Shown here one piece after another: positions 1 through 7,283 of a DNA stretch of 33,152 nucleotides. Position numbers and translations under genes: made by a program. The notes below the pieces were generated by a model that was not told where the DNA came from, searched no databases, and worked only from the letters and a program-made list of their open reading frames with translations. Origin of the DNA: Azospirillum sp. TSO22-1 (GTDB lineage: Bacteria; Pseudomonadota; Alphaproteobacteria; Azospirillales; Azospirillaceae); NCBI RefSeq assembly GCF_003116015.1, contig NZ_LGQZ01000135.1, forward strand, positions 1 through 33,152, in the 5' to 3' direction. Position 1 is the stretch's first letter. Every line of letters begins with the position of its first letter.

Positions 1-40
1 GGGCGACCACACCCCGCCTGTCCTGGCTGCCGGGAGGCTC

Positions 41-931
41 ATGACCGAACCGAACGAAACGCTCTCCCCCGCCGAGGGCCTCGGCGTCGTGCTGGACGAG
101 CATTTGCGCTGGATCGGCCAGTGGCACCGCGCCGCCTTCTTCCACCAGGGACAGGGCGGCGACCGGGTGTCGGCGCCGGCCTCCTTCGCCGCGTGGTGCG
201 TCGCCGCCAAGAAGGACGATCTCGCCCACCAGCCGGCGGTCGAGAAGCTGGTCCACCTGCACGAGCAGATGCACCGCCACGCCAAGCTGGTGCTGTTGCA
301 GGCCGCCACCGGCGACCTGCCGAGCGAGAGCGACTACGATTCGGTGATCGGCCGCTTCAACGAGTTCGTGATGCAGTTGCGCCGGGTCGAGCGCGCCTTC
401 GGCGCCGCCGCCTCGGGCCTGGACCCGCTGACCGGCCTGCGCTCGCGCCGCGGCATGCAGGAGGCGCTGGACCGCGAGATGAACCGCTTCCGCCGCGCCG
501 GTCAGCCCTTCTGCCTGGCGCTGTGCGACATCGACAAGTTCAAGGGCATCAACGACACCTACGGCCACGACATCGGCGACCGCGTGCTGGCCTCCACCGC
601 CGCCGTCATCAGCCGCGGCATCCGCAGCTTCGACGAAGCCTTCCGCATGGGCGGCGAGGAGTTCCTGATCTGCCTGAAGGAGACCTCGCTGGACGAGGGC
701 TTCCACGTGATCGAGCGGCTGCGCATCGACCTCCAGCGCTCGCCGGTGCCGCTGCCGGACGGGCGGGAGGTCGCGGTGACCGCCTCCTTCGGGCTGGTCG
801 AGGCGCGGCTGGAAACCCCGGTGGACGAGGTGATCGTCCAGGCCGACCGCGCGCTCTACCAGGCCAAGAACAGCGGCCGCAACCGGGTCGTCCGCTACGG
901 CGTCGACATGCCGGTGGCGAAGGCGGGATAA
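41..931 (+). CDS. Diguanylate cyclase with N-terminal CZB zinc-sensor domain (DgcZ/YdeH type)
   Basis: The 296-aa protein should make cyclic di-GMP from two GTP. The C-terminal half (about 125-285) is a GGDEF domain with the active-site variant GGEEF at 204-208, metal and nucleotide residues in the DIDKFK (163-168) and N171/D180 region, and an RxxD product-inhibition site (R195-D198) exactly five residues before GGEEF. The N-terminal part (about 15-90) fits a CZB zinc-binding domain: H21, C53, H74 and H78 match the 3-His/1-Cys pattern. Length and domain order equal E. coli DgcZ, whose activity zinc inhibits; zinc control here is inferred. No membrane segment is visible, so it is probably cytoplasmic. 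A GGGAGG ribosome site lies 5 bases before the ATG. The 40 bases upstream hold only this leader. Confidence 0.93.
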   Translation: MTEPNETLSPAEGLGVVLDEHLRWIGQWHRAAFFHQGQGGDRVSAPASFAAWCVAAKKDDLAHQPAVEKLVHLHEQMHRHAKLVLLQAATGDLPSESDYDSVIGRFNEFVMQLRRVERAFGAAASGLDPLTGLRSRRGMQEALDREMNRFRRAGQPFCLALCDIDKFKGINDTYGHDIGDRVLASTAAVISRGIRSFDEAFRMGGEEFLICLKETSLDEGFHVIERLRIDLQRSPVPLPDGREVAVTASFGLVEARLETPVDEVIVQADRALYQAKNSGRNRVVRYGVDMPVAKAG

Positions 932-962
932 AAGCCCCTCCCCCCTCGCGGGGGAGGGGCTT
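932..962. terminator. GC-rich hairpin between convergent genes
   Basis: A 12-bp perfect stem (AAGCCCCTCCCC / GGGGAGGGGCTT, 932-943 and 951-962) with a 7-nt loop starts right after the cyclase stop codon and ends 10 bases before the end of the convergent pirin gene. The stem has A/T at its base in both directions, so it may work as a bidirectional terminator, although there is no long T tract. Its arm resembles the arms of the larger palindromic elements elsewhere in the window. Confidence 0.6.
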
Positions 963-972
963 ATGGCGCCTC

Positions 973-1821
973 TCAGAACCGCCCCTCCTCGAAGTCGCGG
1001 AAGGCCTGCATCACCTCCTCGCGGGTGTTCATCACGAAGGGGCCGCCCCAGGCGACCGGCTCGTTCAGCGGGCGGCCGGCGATCAGCAGGAAGCGCGCGC
1101 CCTGCGGCCCGGCCGCCGCCTCGACGCGCTCCCCCTCGCCGAGCACCACGACGCGCACCGCACCCGCCTCGGGCGCGGCCAGCCCGCCTTCGTAGACCAC
1201 CAGCACGGCGGTGTGGTCGGCCGGCAGCGGTTCGGCGAAGCGGCCGCCGGGGGCCAGCGTCACGTCGAAATAGCGCGCGTCGGTGGCTTCGGCGCGGACC
1301 GGGCCGGCGGTGCCCTGCGCCGTGGCGCCGGCGATCACCGCCACCGCGGCGCCGCCGTCGCGCCGCTCGACCGGGATCTTGGCGGCGTTGAACTCCTGGT
1401 AGCCGGGCTCGGTCATCTTCTTGGCGGCCGGCAGGTTGATCCAGAGCTGGAAGCCCTTCATCAGGCCTTCGGTCTGCTCCGGCATCTCGGAATGCAGGAT
1501 GCCGCGGCCGGCGGTCATCCACTGCACGCCGCCGGTCTCGATGACGCCCTCGTGGCCGTGGTTGTCGGCGTGGCGCATGCGGCCGGCCAGCATGTAGGTC
1601 ACCGTCTCGAAGCCGCGGTGCGGGTGCTCCGGGAAGCCGGCGATGTAGGAGCCGGGATCGTCCGAGCCGAAGAAGTCCAGCATCAGGAACGGGTCGAGCA
1701 TGCGCAGCCGCGGCGTGCCGATCAGCCGCGTCATGCGCACGCCCGCGCCGTCGGAGGTCTCCATGCCCTCGAGGACGCCCAGGACCGGGCGGACGGCGGG
1801 GAGGGGCTGTGCAGTGCTCAT
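973..1821 (-). CDS. Pirin family protein
   Basis: This 282-aa bicupin matches pirin. The metal-binding residues are visible: the HPHRGFET motif (H66, H68) and the HSEMP motif (H110, E112). Family members are iron-binding redox proteins, and some have quercetin 2,3-dioxygenase activity; the substrate here is unknown. The frame stays open upstream to 1959, but I chose the ATG at 1821. It has a GGAG seven bases before it, and the family similarity (VRPVLGVLEG) begins soon after. The longer N-terminal extension looks like non-coding translation. The gene diverges from the globin gene and converges on the cyclase. Confidence 0.9.
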   Translation of the reverse strand: MSTAQPLPAVRPVLGVLEGMETSDGAGVRMTRLIGTPRLRMLDPFLMLDFFGSDDPGSYIAGFPEHPHRGFETVTYMLAGRMRHADNHGHEGVIETGGVQWMTAGRGILHSEMPEQTEGLMKGFQLWINLPAAKKMTEPGYQEFNAAKIPVERRDGGAAVAVIAGATAQGTAGPVRAEATDARYFDVTLAPGGRFAEPLPADHTAVLVVYEGGLAAPEAGAVRVVVLGEGERVEAAAGPQGARFLLIAGRPLNEPVAWGGPFVMNTREEVMQAFRDFEEGRF

Positions 1822-1841
1822 GACGGGACTCCGGGCTGCGG

Positions 1842-1867
1842 GGAACGCTGTCCGCCATATGATCGTT
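1842..1867 (+). promoter_or_regulatory. Candidate EcfG (general stress sigma factor) promoter, GGAAC-N17-CGTT
   Basis: GGAAC at 1842-1846 is followed by 17 bases and CGTT at 1864-1867. This matches the known alphaproteobacterial EcfG consensus GGAAC-N16/17-CGTT. It points toward the globin gene, whose ATG lies about 148 bases downstream, and would give a leader of roughly 140 nt. The site lies between divergent pirin and globin genes. The motif match is seen directly; use by EcfG is inferred. Confidence 0.55.
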
Positions 1868-2014
1868 GATCGGCCGGCGCGGTAGGGGTGTGGGCGGGAC
1901 AAGCGTGTTTCGGAAACCGCAACAGTGCGCGGCGCACTCGCGACGGGGCTTGCCGCCATCCGATTGCTTGATCAACAAACGTCGCAACCAAGCGTTCGTC
2001 TCAGGGGGAGGGCC

Positions 2015-2458
2015 ATGTCACCCGACGACATGGAAACGGTTCGCCGCAGCTTCTGCAAGGTGGCGATGCTCAACGCGCGGGTGGGGCTGCAGTTCTACGA
2101 GCGGCTGTTCGCGCTCGACCCCGACCTGCGGGCGCTGTTCGGCGAGGACGTCCACCCGCAGGCGGAAAAGCTGGTGGCGACGCTCGCCTCGGCGGTGCGG
2201 CACCTGTCCAACCCGGCGGCGCTGGAGGGATCGCTGAGGGCGATGGGGGAGCGCCATCGCGGCTACGGCGTGCGGGACGAGCATTACGCCACGGTCGGCG
2301 AGGCGCTGCTGTCGACGCTGGAGACCAACCTGGGGCCCGAATTCACCCCGGACGTGCGCGGGGCGTGGCTGGCGCTGTACGGCATGGTGGCGCGGATGAT
2401 GCGCGGCGACGGCGCGTGCGCGCCGCTGGCCCCGGCCGGATCCGCGGCTGCGGATTAA
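2015..2458 (+). CDS. Single-domain globin
   Basis: This is a 147-aa globin of the bacterial single-domain/flavohemoglobin-head type. Aligned by eye to Vitreoscilla hemoglobin it has a B10-like Tyr (Y28), the CD1 Phe (F42 in LRALF), a Gln at the distal E7 position (Q49) and the proximal F8 His (H81 in GERHRGYGV). Distal Gln/Tyr pockets are usual in proteins binding O2 or detoxifying NO. No reductase domain follows, so an external reductase would be needed. The start is the ATG at 2015 with a strong AGGGGGAGG site; the frame is open further upstream without a comparable site. Its last four bases overlap the end of the convergent small gene. The stress-type promoter motif at 1842-1867 may drive it. 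Confidence 0.9.
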   Translation: MSPDDMETVRRSFCKVAMLNARVGLQFYERLFALDPDLRALFGEDVHPQAEKLVATLASAVRHLSNPAALEGSLRAMGERHRGYGVRDEHYATVGEALLSTLETNLGPEFTPDVRGAWLALYGMVARMMRGDGACAPLAPAGSAAAD

Positions 2459-2622
2459 TAGTTGGTGGTCCAGTCGGGCTCGGCGCGCGGCGCCTCGCCG
2501 CTCTCCGGGTCGCGCAGGTAGGCAATTTCTTCCGCGTAGAGCGGCAGTTGCCGGGCAAATTCTGCCGAGCGCTCGGCCTTCATGCGCTCCAGTTCACGGG
2601 CGGAGAGGTAAGCGTCCATCAT
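2455..2622 (-). CDS. Small hypothetical protein, 55 aa
   Basis: I do not recognise this family. The 55-aa product is charged and soluble: a helical N-terminal half (residues 5-40, with a SARELERMKAERSAEF stretch) and a polar tail ending DWTTNY. It starts with two consecutive ATG codons and has AAGGGAG six bases upstream (read on the minus strand). That site makes it a real gene more likely than a chance frame. It converges on the globin gene and overlaps its stop by four bases. The region in front holds a TTGAC-N4-GTCAA dyad about 112 bp upstream of the start. Confidence 0.6.
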   Translation of the reverse strand: MMDAYLSARELERMKAERSAEFARQLPLYAEEIAYLRDPESGEAPRAEPDWTTNY

Positions 2623-2733
2623 GGCAGGCTCCCTTTTCGAGCTCCGGCCGGGGTGCTCGGACGGTCGTTCGACCGCTCCGGGCCCGTACCGTGTGTGTGC
2701 CTGAACCCTATCCTGCAAGAACCGGACCCAACT

Positions 2734-2747
2734 TTGACTCCGGTCAA
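2734..2747. promoter_or_regulatory. FNR/FixK-like dyad TTGAC-N4-GTCAA
   Basis: A perfect 5+5 dyad lies in the 279-bp gap between the divergent 55-aa gene and the DTW-domain gene. It has the TTGA-N6-TCAA frame of CRP/FNR-family sites (FNR consensus TTGAT-N4-ATCAA). The site is about 112 bp from the minus-strand start and 155 bp from the plus-strand start. Oxygen-dependent control of either gene is inferred from the motif only. The rest of the gap holds a short palindrome (GGTCGTTCGACC, near 2662) and no other clear signal. Confidence 0.35.
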
Positions 2748-2901
2748 GCTCCCGCAGGAACGGCGGGTCTGCCCCGGTGCAACGCCCGGCCCTCGGTCTG
2801 TTGTTCCATTCGCGCGCGCGCCGGCCCATAGTCGCGCGGGGCGCCTGGGGCGTTCCCAATTCCGGGTTTCCCGACACCGCGTTCCCGTTTTCGAGACCGA
2901 C

Positions 2902-3591
2902 ATGCACCAAGCTGCCCAAAATTGCGCCACCTGCCTGAAGCCCGAGCACCTGTGCGTCTGCGAGGCGGTGGACCCGGTGGACAACCGGATCCAGGTCGTC
3001 ATCCTCGAGCACCCGCAGGAGAAGCGGGAGATCCTCGGCACGGCGCCGATCGCCGGCCTGCAGTTCAGGAACGTGGTGGTGCGGGTCGGCCTCAGCTGGC
3101 CGAACCTCAGGAAGATCGTCGGGCGCGAGGTGGACTACAAGCGCTGGGGCGTGCTGTACCTGGGCGCCGCCAAGCAGGGCGCCGCCGCCGCGTCGGAGGA
3201 GATCGCCGCCGTCGACAAGAACGGCGCGCCGCTGCCCGACAGCGCGGCGATCCTCGACGGGCTGGAGGGCGTCATCCTGCTGGACGGCACCTGGAGCCAG
3301 GCCAAGAGCCTGTGGTGGCGCAACGCGTGGCTGCTGAAGTGCCGGCGCATCGTGCTGCACCCGCGCTTCAAGTCGCTGTACGGGCAGGCCCGCCGCGAGC
3401 CGCGGCGCGAGAGCGTGTCGACGCTGGAGGCCGCGGCCTTCGTGGTGTCGCGTCTGGAAGGCCAGCCGGAGATGTTCGACCGGGTGCTCAAGCCCTTCGC
3501 GCTGCTGCTGAAGAAGATGCGCGCGCCCCGGCCGCGGCCGGTGCTGGCGAAGACGGCGGAGCCGCCGGTGGAGGAACCGGCGGAGGAGTGA
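2902..3591 (+). CDS. DTW-domain tRNA-uridine aminocarboxypropyltransferase
   Basis: This 229-aa protein carries the DTW signature (DGTW, 128-131), an STLEA segment (173-177), and an N-terminal C-x2-C-x6-C-x-C cluster (C8, C11, C18, C20) typical of the family. Characterised members (TapT/YfiP, DTWD1/2) transfer the aminocarboxypropyl group of S-adenosylmethionine to uridine in tRNA (acp3U). The same reaction is likely here; the target position cannot be read from sequence. The start at 2902 puts the Cys cluster near the N terminus as in homologues, although the ribosome site is weak; the frame is open upstream with no family similarity. The C-terminal tail after 205 is Pro/Glu-rich and probably disordered. 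The gene converges on the HD-GYP gene 10 bp downstream. Confidence 0.88.
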   Translation: MHQAAQNCATCLKPEHLCVCEAVDPVDNRIQVVILEHPQEKREILGTAPIAGLQFRNVVVRVGLSWPNLRKIVGREVDYKRWGVLYLGAAKQGAAAASEEIAAVDKNGAPLPDSAAILDGLEGVILLDGTWSQAKSLWWRNAWLLKCRRIVLHPRFKSLYGQARREPRRESVSTLEAAAFVVSRLEGQPEMFDRVLKPFALLLKKMRAPRPRPVLAKTAEPPVEEPAEE

Positions 3592-3601
3592 CGGGCGCCG
3601 C

Positions 3602-5275
3602 TCAGGGCGTCCCGATCACCGCCGGGTCGCGCTCCAGCGTGCGCAGGCAGGCGTCCACCACCGCGGGGTCGAGGGCGCTGCCGCGGTGCTTGCGGATCTC
3701 GTTCACCGCCGTCTCCAGCCCGAGCGCCGGGCGGTACGGGCGGTGCGAGGTGATCGCCTCGACCACGTCGGCGACGGCGACGATGCGCGCCTCCAGCGCG
3801 ATGTGCTCGCCCTTCAGGCCATTGGGATAGCCGGTGCCGTCGAAGCGCTCGTGATGCTCGGCGACGATGCGGGCGACCGCCGGGTCGAAGTCGATGTTGC
3901 GGACGATGTCGTGGCCGATCTTGCTGTGCGTCTTGATCAGCTCGAACTCCTCCTTCGACAGCCGGCCGGGCTTGGTCAGCAGCTCCGCCGGGATGCCGAC
4001 CTTGCCGATGTCGTGCATCAGGGCGCCCAGGCGGATGTTGTCCACCCGCTCGTCGGCCAGGCCCAGCTCGCGGGCGATCAGCACGGACAGCTGGGCGACG
4101 CGCGTCTGGTGGCCGGCGGTGTAGGGATCGCGCTTCTCCACCGTGTGGGCCAGCGCCTCGACGCTCTGCGCCAGCGTGTTCTTCAGCCGCCGCAGCGCGT
4201 CGGCGCGCGCTTCCTCGGCCTCCGAGCGGCGGCCGGACTCCTCCTCCAGCCGGCGGTTGGTGGTGTCCAGGTTGTCGATCTTGCGCACCAGCTGGACCGC
4301 GAAGAACACCACCACCAGCGAGATCACCACGCCCAGCACGACGCGCAGGCTCAGCCCGTCGTGCCAGCCGGACAGCACCGCCTGCCGGTCCACCCCGGCG
4401 ACCACCACCAGCGGCAGGTCGCCGACGGCGCGGTAGCTGGCGATCCATTCCTGCCCGCCGAAGCCGCTGGCGCCCTCCACGGTGGCGCTCGACGCCCTCT
4501 GCAGGTGCTTGCGGAACACCGCGTGCTCGGCCAGCGAGGTGCCGGGCGCGGCGACGCCGTAGGGGCCGGTGATCAGCAGCGTGCCGTCGGCGCGCAGCAG
4601 CGCGATGGTGCCGGCGAAGCCGGCGTCCAGGTCCTGGTAGAAGCGCTGGAAATGATTGAGGTCGAGGTAGGCCACCAGCACCCCGGCAAAGCTGCCGTCC
4701 GCCGTGGGGATGCGGCGGGCGACCGGGATCACCGGGCGGTTGCTGATGCGGCTGACCACCGGCACGCCGACGTGGATGGCGGAGTCGGCCGAGTCCCGCG
4801 CCCGCATGAAATAGTCGCGGTCGGCGAGGCTCATCGGCGTGCGCGCCATCAGGTCGCTGGCGTGCGCCACCTTGCCCTGGGGGTCCAGGATGACGATGGC
4901 CAGCACGTGCGGCGGCATGGTGTAGCGCCGCTCCAGGAACTCGTCGACGATCGAGGGGCGCGGGTCGATGGCGGCGCTGGTGGCCTTCAGCACGTCGGCG
5001 ACGCCGCTCAACGTCTGGTCGGTGGTGGCGAAGGCGCGCGCGGCGTGCTGCTCCATGGTGCGCGCGACGTTCATGGTGGTGCGCGCGGCGGCGCCCAGCG
5101 AGCTGTGGTAGTCGTTGATCAGGTCGAAGACCAGCGCGCTGTTCAGCAGCAGCAGGAACCCGACGGCCAGCCCGACGACGCCGCGGCGCAGCCCGCGCTG
5201 GCTGTGCGAATGGCTCGCCGTCGCGTCGAAGCGGAAGGCGAGCGTGTCGGTGAGCGCCTGGATGGCAGCGTGCAT
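3602..5275 (-). CDS. Membrane-bound HD-GYP domain protein with periplasmic dCache sensor
   Basis: This 557-aa protein is a probable cyclic-di-GMP phosphodiesterase. Order: a short cytoplasmic head, TM1 (about 33-52), a periplasmic dCache/PDC sensor (about 55-305), TM2 (about 308-329), a coiled linker (335-365), then HD-GYP. The HD motif HDIGK is at 421-425, and the diagnostic HHERFDGTGYP is at 474-484. All expected metal-ligand motifs appear intact. The sensor shares a segment with the histidine kinase at 18927-21176 (VSR...RPVIPVARR...DGSFAGVL here), so the two are probably paralogous inputs with different outputs. The ATG has AAGG six bases before it. It is the degradative counterpart of the diguanylate cyclase at 41-931, though not co-transcribed with it. 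Confidence 0.9.
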   Translation of the reverse strand: MHAAIQALTDTLAFRFDATASHSHSQRGLRRGVVGLAVGFLLLLNSALVFDLINDYHSSLGAAARTTMNVARTMEQHAARAFATTDQTLSGVADVLKATSAAIDPRPSIVDEFLERRYTMPPHVLAIVILDPQGKVAHASDLMARTPMSLADRDYFMRARDSADSAIHVGVPVVSRISNRPVIPVARRIPTADGSFAGVLVAYLDLNHFQRFYQDLDAGFAGTIALLRADGTLLITGPYGVAAPGTSLAEHAVFRKHLQRASSATVEGASGFGGQEWIASYRAVGDLPLVVVAGVDRQAVLSGWHDGLSLRVVLGVVISLVVVFFAVQLVRKIDNLDTTNRRLEEESGRRSEAEEARADALRRLKNTLAQSVEALAHTVEKRDPYTAGHQTRVAQLSVLIARELGLADERVDNIRLGALMHDIGKVGIPAELLTKPGRLSKEEFELIKTHSKIGHDIVRNIDFDPAVARIVAEHHERFDGTGYPNGLKGEHIALEARIVAVADVVEAITSHRPYRPALGLETAVNEIRKHRGSALDPAVVDACLRTLERDPAVIGTP

Positions 5276-5289
5276 GTCAGCCTTGGAGC

Positions 5290-5347
5290 GTCCATGGCGG
5301 GCGGGAGGCGGAGCGCCCGGACGGACCGTCCGGACGGCGCCATGGAC
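5290..5347. repeat. Nested inverted repeats upstream of the HD-GYP gene
   Basis: A 10-bp perfect inverted repeat (GTCCATGGCG at 5290-5299, CGCCATGGAC at 5338-5347) encloses a 15-base palindrome CGGACGG-A-CCGTCCG (5318-5332). It sits 15 bp upstream of the HD-GYP start codon, so it lies in the leader or promoter. It could be an operator or an RNA structure. The remainder of the gap to 5477 shows no clear signal. Confidence 0.45.
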
Positions 5348-5477
5348 AAAAGGTTACACGCAAAGAGCCGCGACGCGTAAGCGGTCAAATTGGCTCACGC
5401 GCCGCGCAGCAGGGTCGCAGGTGCAGCAAGAAGCGGTTGTCGACCGAGGCTCCCCGCACAAATTCCGCGCCGTACGC

Positions 5478-6548
5478 TCAGGCGTAATGCCGGCCGAAGC
5501 GGTTGGCCAGGAAGTCCTTGAGGTCGGCGTCTTCCTGCCGGACGAAGCCGTGCTGCGGCAATTTGCCGGCCCGCAGCAGATCGACCATGGTGCATACCCC
5601 GGCTGCCGTGGTGATTTGGATGGCGCTCCACAGCTTGCCGCCGACGGTGGCGTTGTAGACCTTCTTGGCGAAGGTCTCCTGGGTCAGCCGGCCGTCCTGG
5701 ATGCCGTTCACGGTGACGAACACCAGCACCACGTCCTGCTTGGTCACCGGCACCGCGGTCTCCAGCACGTCCTTCAGCAGGTCGCGCCGGCCGGACAGGC
5801 GCAGCTCCTGGGTCAGGAACTTCACGTGCTCGCGGTGGCCGGGGTAGCGCACGGTCTTGTAGTTCAGGCACTCCACCTTGCCGGCCAGCGTGTCGCACAG
5901 CGTGCCCAGCCCGCCGGACGTGTTGAACGCCTCGTACTCGATGCCGTCCAGCGAGAAGCGCTCCAACCCCTCCAGCGGCAGCACCTCGCGCGTCTCGCCG
6001 TCGTGGATCGCCTCGCACAGGTTGCAGTACTCGTTGATCAGGCCGTCGGTGCTCCAGGTCAGGTTGTATTTGAGCGCGTTGGTCGGGTAGATCGGCAGCG
6101 CGCCGACGCGCATGAAGACGTCGCGCAGCGCGTTGAACCGCTTGGCGAGGTCGTAGGCGACGATGGAGACGAAGCCCGGCGCCAGCCCGCACTGCGGCAC
6201 GAAGGCGGTGGCGGCGTTCTTGGCGATGGCGCGCACGCGCCGGGTGGTCGCCACGTCCTCGGTCAGGTCGAAGTAGTGAACGTGCGCGTCGCGCGCCGCC
6301 TCGGCGACGGCGGCGTTGAGGTAGTAGGGCAGGGCGGAGATCACCACGTCGTGCCCGGTCAGCGCGGCGCGCAGCGCATCCGCGTCGGCGACGTCGAGGG
6401 TGCGGCGCGCCGCCTCGTCCTTGGCGATCCAGCGCAGGCAGGCCTCGTCGCGGTCGGCGACGGTGACCGTGTACTCGCCGGTGGCGTGCAGCAGGTGGCA
6501 GATCATGCTGCCGATCTTGCCGGCGCCGAGCAGCAGGACCTGGGTCAT
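5478..6548 (-). CDS. Saccharopine dehydrogenase family oxidoreductase
   Basis: This 356-aa enzyme begins with a Rossmann fold: MTQVLLLGAGKIG with GxGxxG at 8-13, then a DRDEA acidic end of beta-2. The rest fits the saccharopine dehydrogenase / lysine 6-dehydrogenase superfamily (an SALPYYLN segment after the NAD domain, later a substrate domain with TNALKYNLTWSTDG). The substrate is not decidable from sequence; saccharopine, lysine or carboxynorspermidine-type chemistry are options. I chose the ATG at 6548, preceded by a GGGGAGGGG ribosome site. An in-frame ATG 24 bases further upstream would overlap that site. The ribosome site is part of an inverted repeat (6556-6596). The gene diverges from the phosphatase gene. 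Confidence 0.82.
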   Translation of the reverse strand: MTQVLLLGAGKIGSMICHLLHATGEYTVTVADRDEACLRWIAKDEAARRTLDVADADALRAALTGHDVVISALPYYLNAAVAEAARDAHVHYFDLTEDVATTRRVRAIAKNAATAFVPQCGLAPGFVSIVAYDLAKRFNALRDVFMRVGALPIYPTNALKYNLTWSTDGLINEYCNLCEAIHDGETREVLPLEGLERFSLDGIEYEAFNTSGGLGTLCDTLAGKVECLNYKTVRYPGHREHVKFLTQELRLSGRRDLLKDVLETAVPVTKQDVVLVFVTVNGIQDGRLTQETFAKKVYNATVGGKLWSAIQITTAAGVCTMVDLLRAGKLPQHGFVRQEDADLKDFLANRFGRHYA

Positions 6549-6555
6549 GGCAAAC

Positions 6556-6596
6556 CCCCTCCCCGGAAACATCGCTGCCTTGACCGTGGGGAGGGG
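6556..6596 (-). promoter_or_regulatory. Inverted repeat that could sequester the ribosome site of the saccharopine-dehydrogenase-like gene
   Basis: Read on the minus strand, CCCCTCCCC (6596-6588) can pair perfectly over 9 bp with GGGGAGGGG (6564-6556), which is the ribosome site of the gene starting at 6548. The loop is 23 nt. Pairing would hide the site. This is seen in sequence; a regulatory effect is inferred. It could also be a degenerate relative of the larger palindromic elements. The rest of the 162-bp gap to 6711 shows no further clear motif. Confidence 0.4.
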
Positions 6597-6710
6597 CGGG
6601 GGCGATTTCCAGGCTTGACCGGCGGGCGGGGATGGGCTGCCCTCGCAAGCGCCCTATTTCCCGAAAGACGCACCACCACCCATCGCCCCCACTGCCGGAG
6701 TTCCCGTCCC

Positions 6711-7283
6711 ATGCCGCGTTCCTTCGTTCCCTTCACCCTCACCGTCTGCGGGATCGAGGAGCTGCCCGGGCACAGCGAGGTCGGGGTCAGCCACGTGCTG
6801 TCCATCCTCGACCCGGAGCATCCGGGGCTGGAGGTCTTCGGCGGCTACGGCGAGCACGAGCGGCTGGAGCTGCGCTTCCACGACATCATCGAGGAGCTGT
6901 CCGGCCAGTCCCCGCCGCTGCGCGAACACGTAGACGCGATCCTGGCGCTGGGCCGCGACCTGATGGCGGAGCCGGAGGCGTGCCGGCACCTGCTGGTGCA
7001 CTGCCACATGGGGATCTCGCGCTCGACCGCGGCGCTGACCATGATCCTGGCCCAGGCCCGGCCGGACCGGCCGGCCGCCGACGCGATGGCCGCGATCGTC
7101 GGCATCCGCGCCAAGGCCTGGCCCAACCTGCGCATGATCGAGTTCGCCGACGAGGCGCTGGGCCGGGGTGGCGAGCTGGTCGCCGCCGTGCGGGCGCGCC
7201 ACCGCGACTACGGCCTGCGCAACCCGGACATGGTCACCTACATGCGCGAGAACAACCGCGGCCGCGAGGTCGAAGACCTATGA
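6711..7283 (+). CDS. Tyrosine/dual-specificity phosphatase-like protein
   Basis: This 190-aa cytoplasmic protein carries the Cys-based phosphatase loop HCHMGISRST at 97-106: C98 is the nucleophile and R104 the phosphate-binding Arg (C-x5-R). An upstream Asp in the RFHDI segment (D58) is a candidate general acid. The natural substrate is unknown; small bacterial enzymes of this fold act on phosphotyrosine, phosphoinositides or nucleotides. A CCGGAG site lies about 10 bases before the ATG at 6711. Its stop overlaps the start of the next gene (ATGA), so the two are translationally coupled. Confidence 0.85.
   Translation: MPRSFVPFTLTVCGIEELPGHSEVGVSHVLSILDPEHPGLEVFGGYGEHERLELRFHDIIEELSGQSPPLREHVDAILALGRDLMAEPEACRHLLVHCHMGISRSTAALTMILAQARPDRPAADAMAAIVGIRAKAWPNLRMIEFADEALGRGGELVAAVRARHRDYGLRNPDMVTYMRENNRGREVEDL

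Noticed and set aside
121..1869. Long plus-strand open frame (582 codons) across the cyclase and pirin genes
   Set aside because: Its product is Arg/Pro/Gly-rich low-complexity sequence with no domain, and it overlaps two well-supported genes. It is a frame shadow of GC-rich DNA.
1968..1975. TTGATCAA palindrome in the pirin-globin gap as an FNR site
   Set aside because: It is only 8 bp, without the required 4-base spacer between half-sites.
2760..2810. GGAAC-N18-CGTT on the minus strand before the 55-aa gene
   Set aside because: The spacer is 18, outside the 16-17 usually accepted for EcfG.
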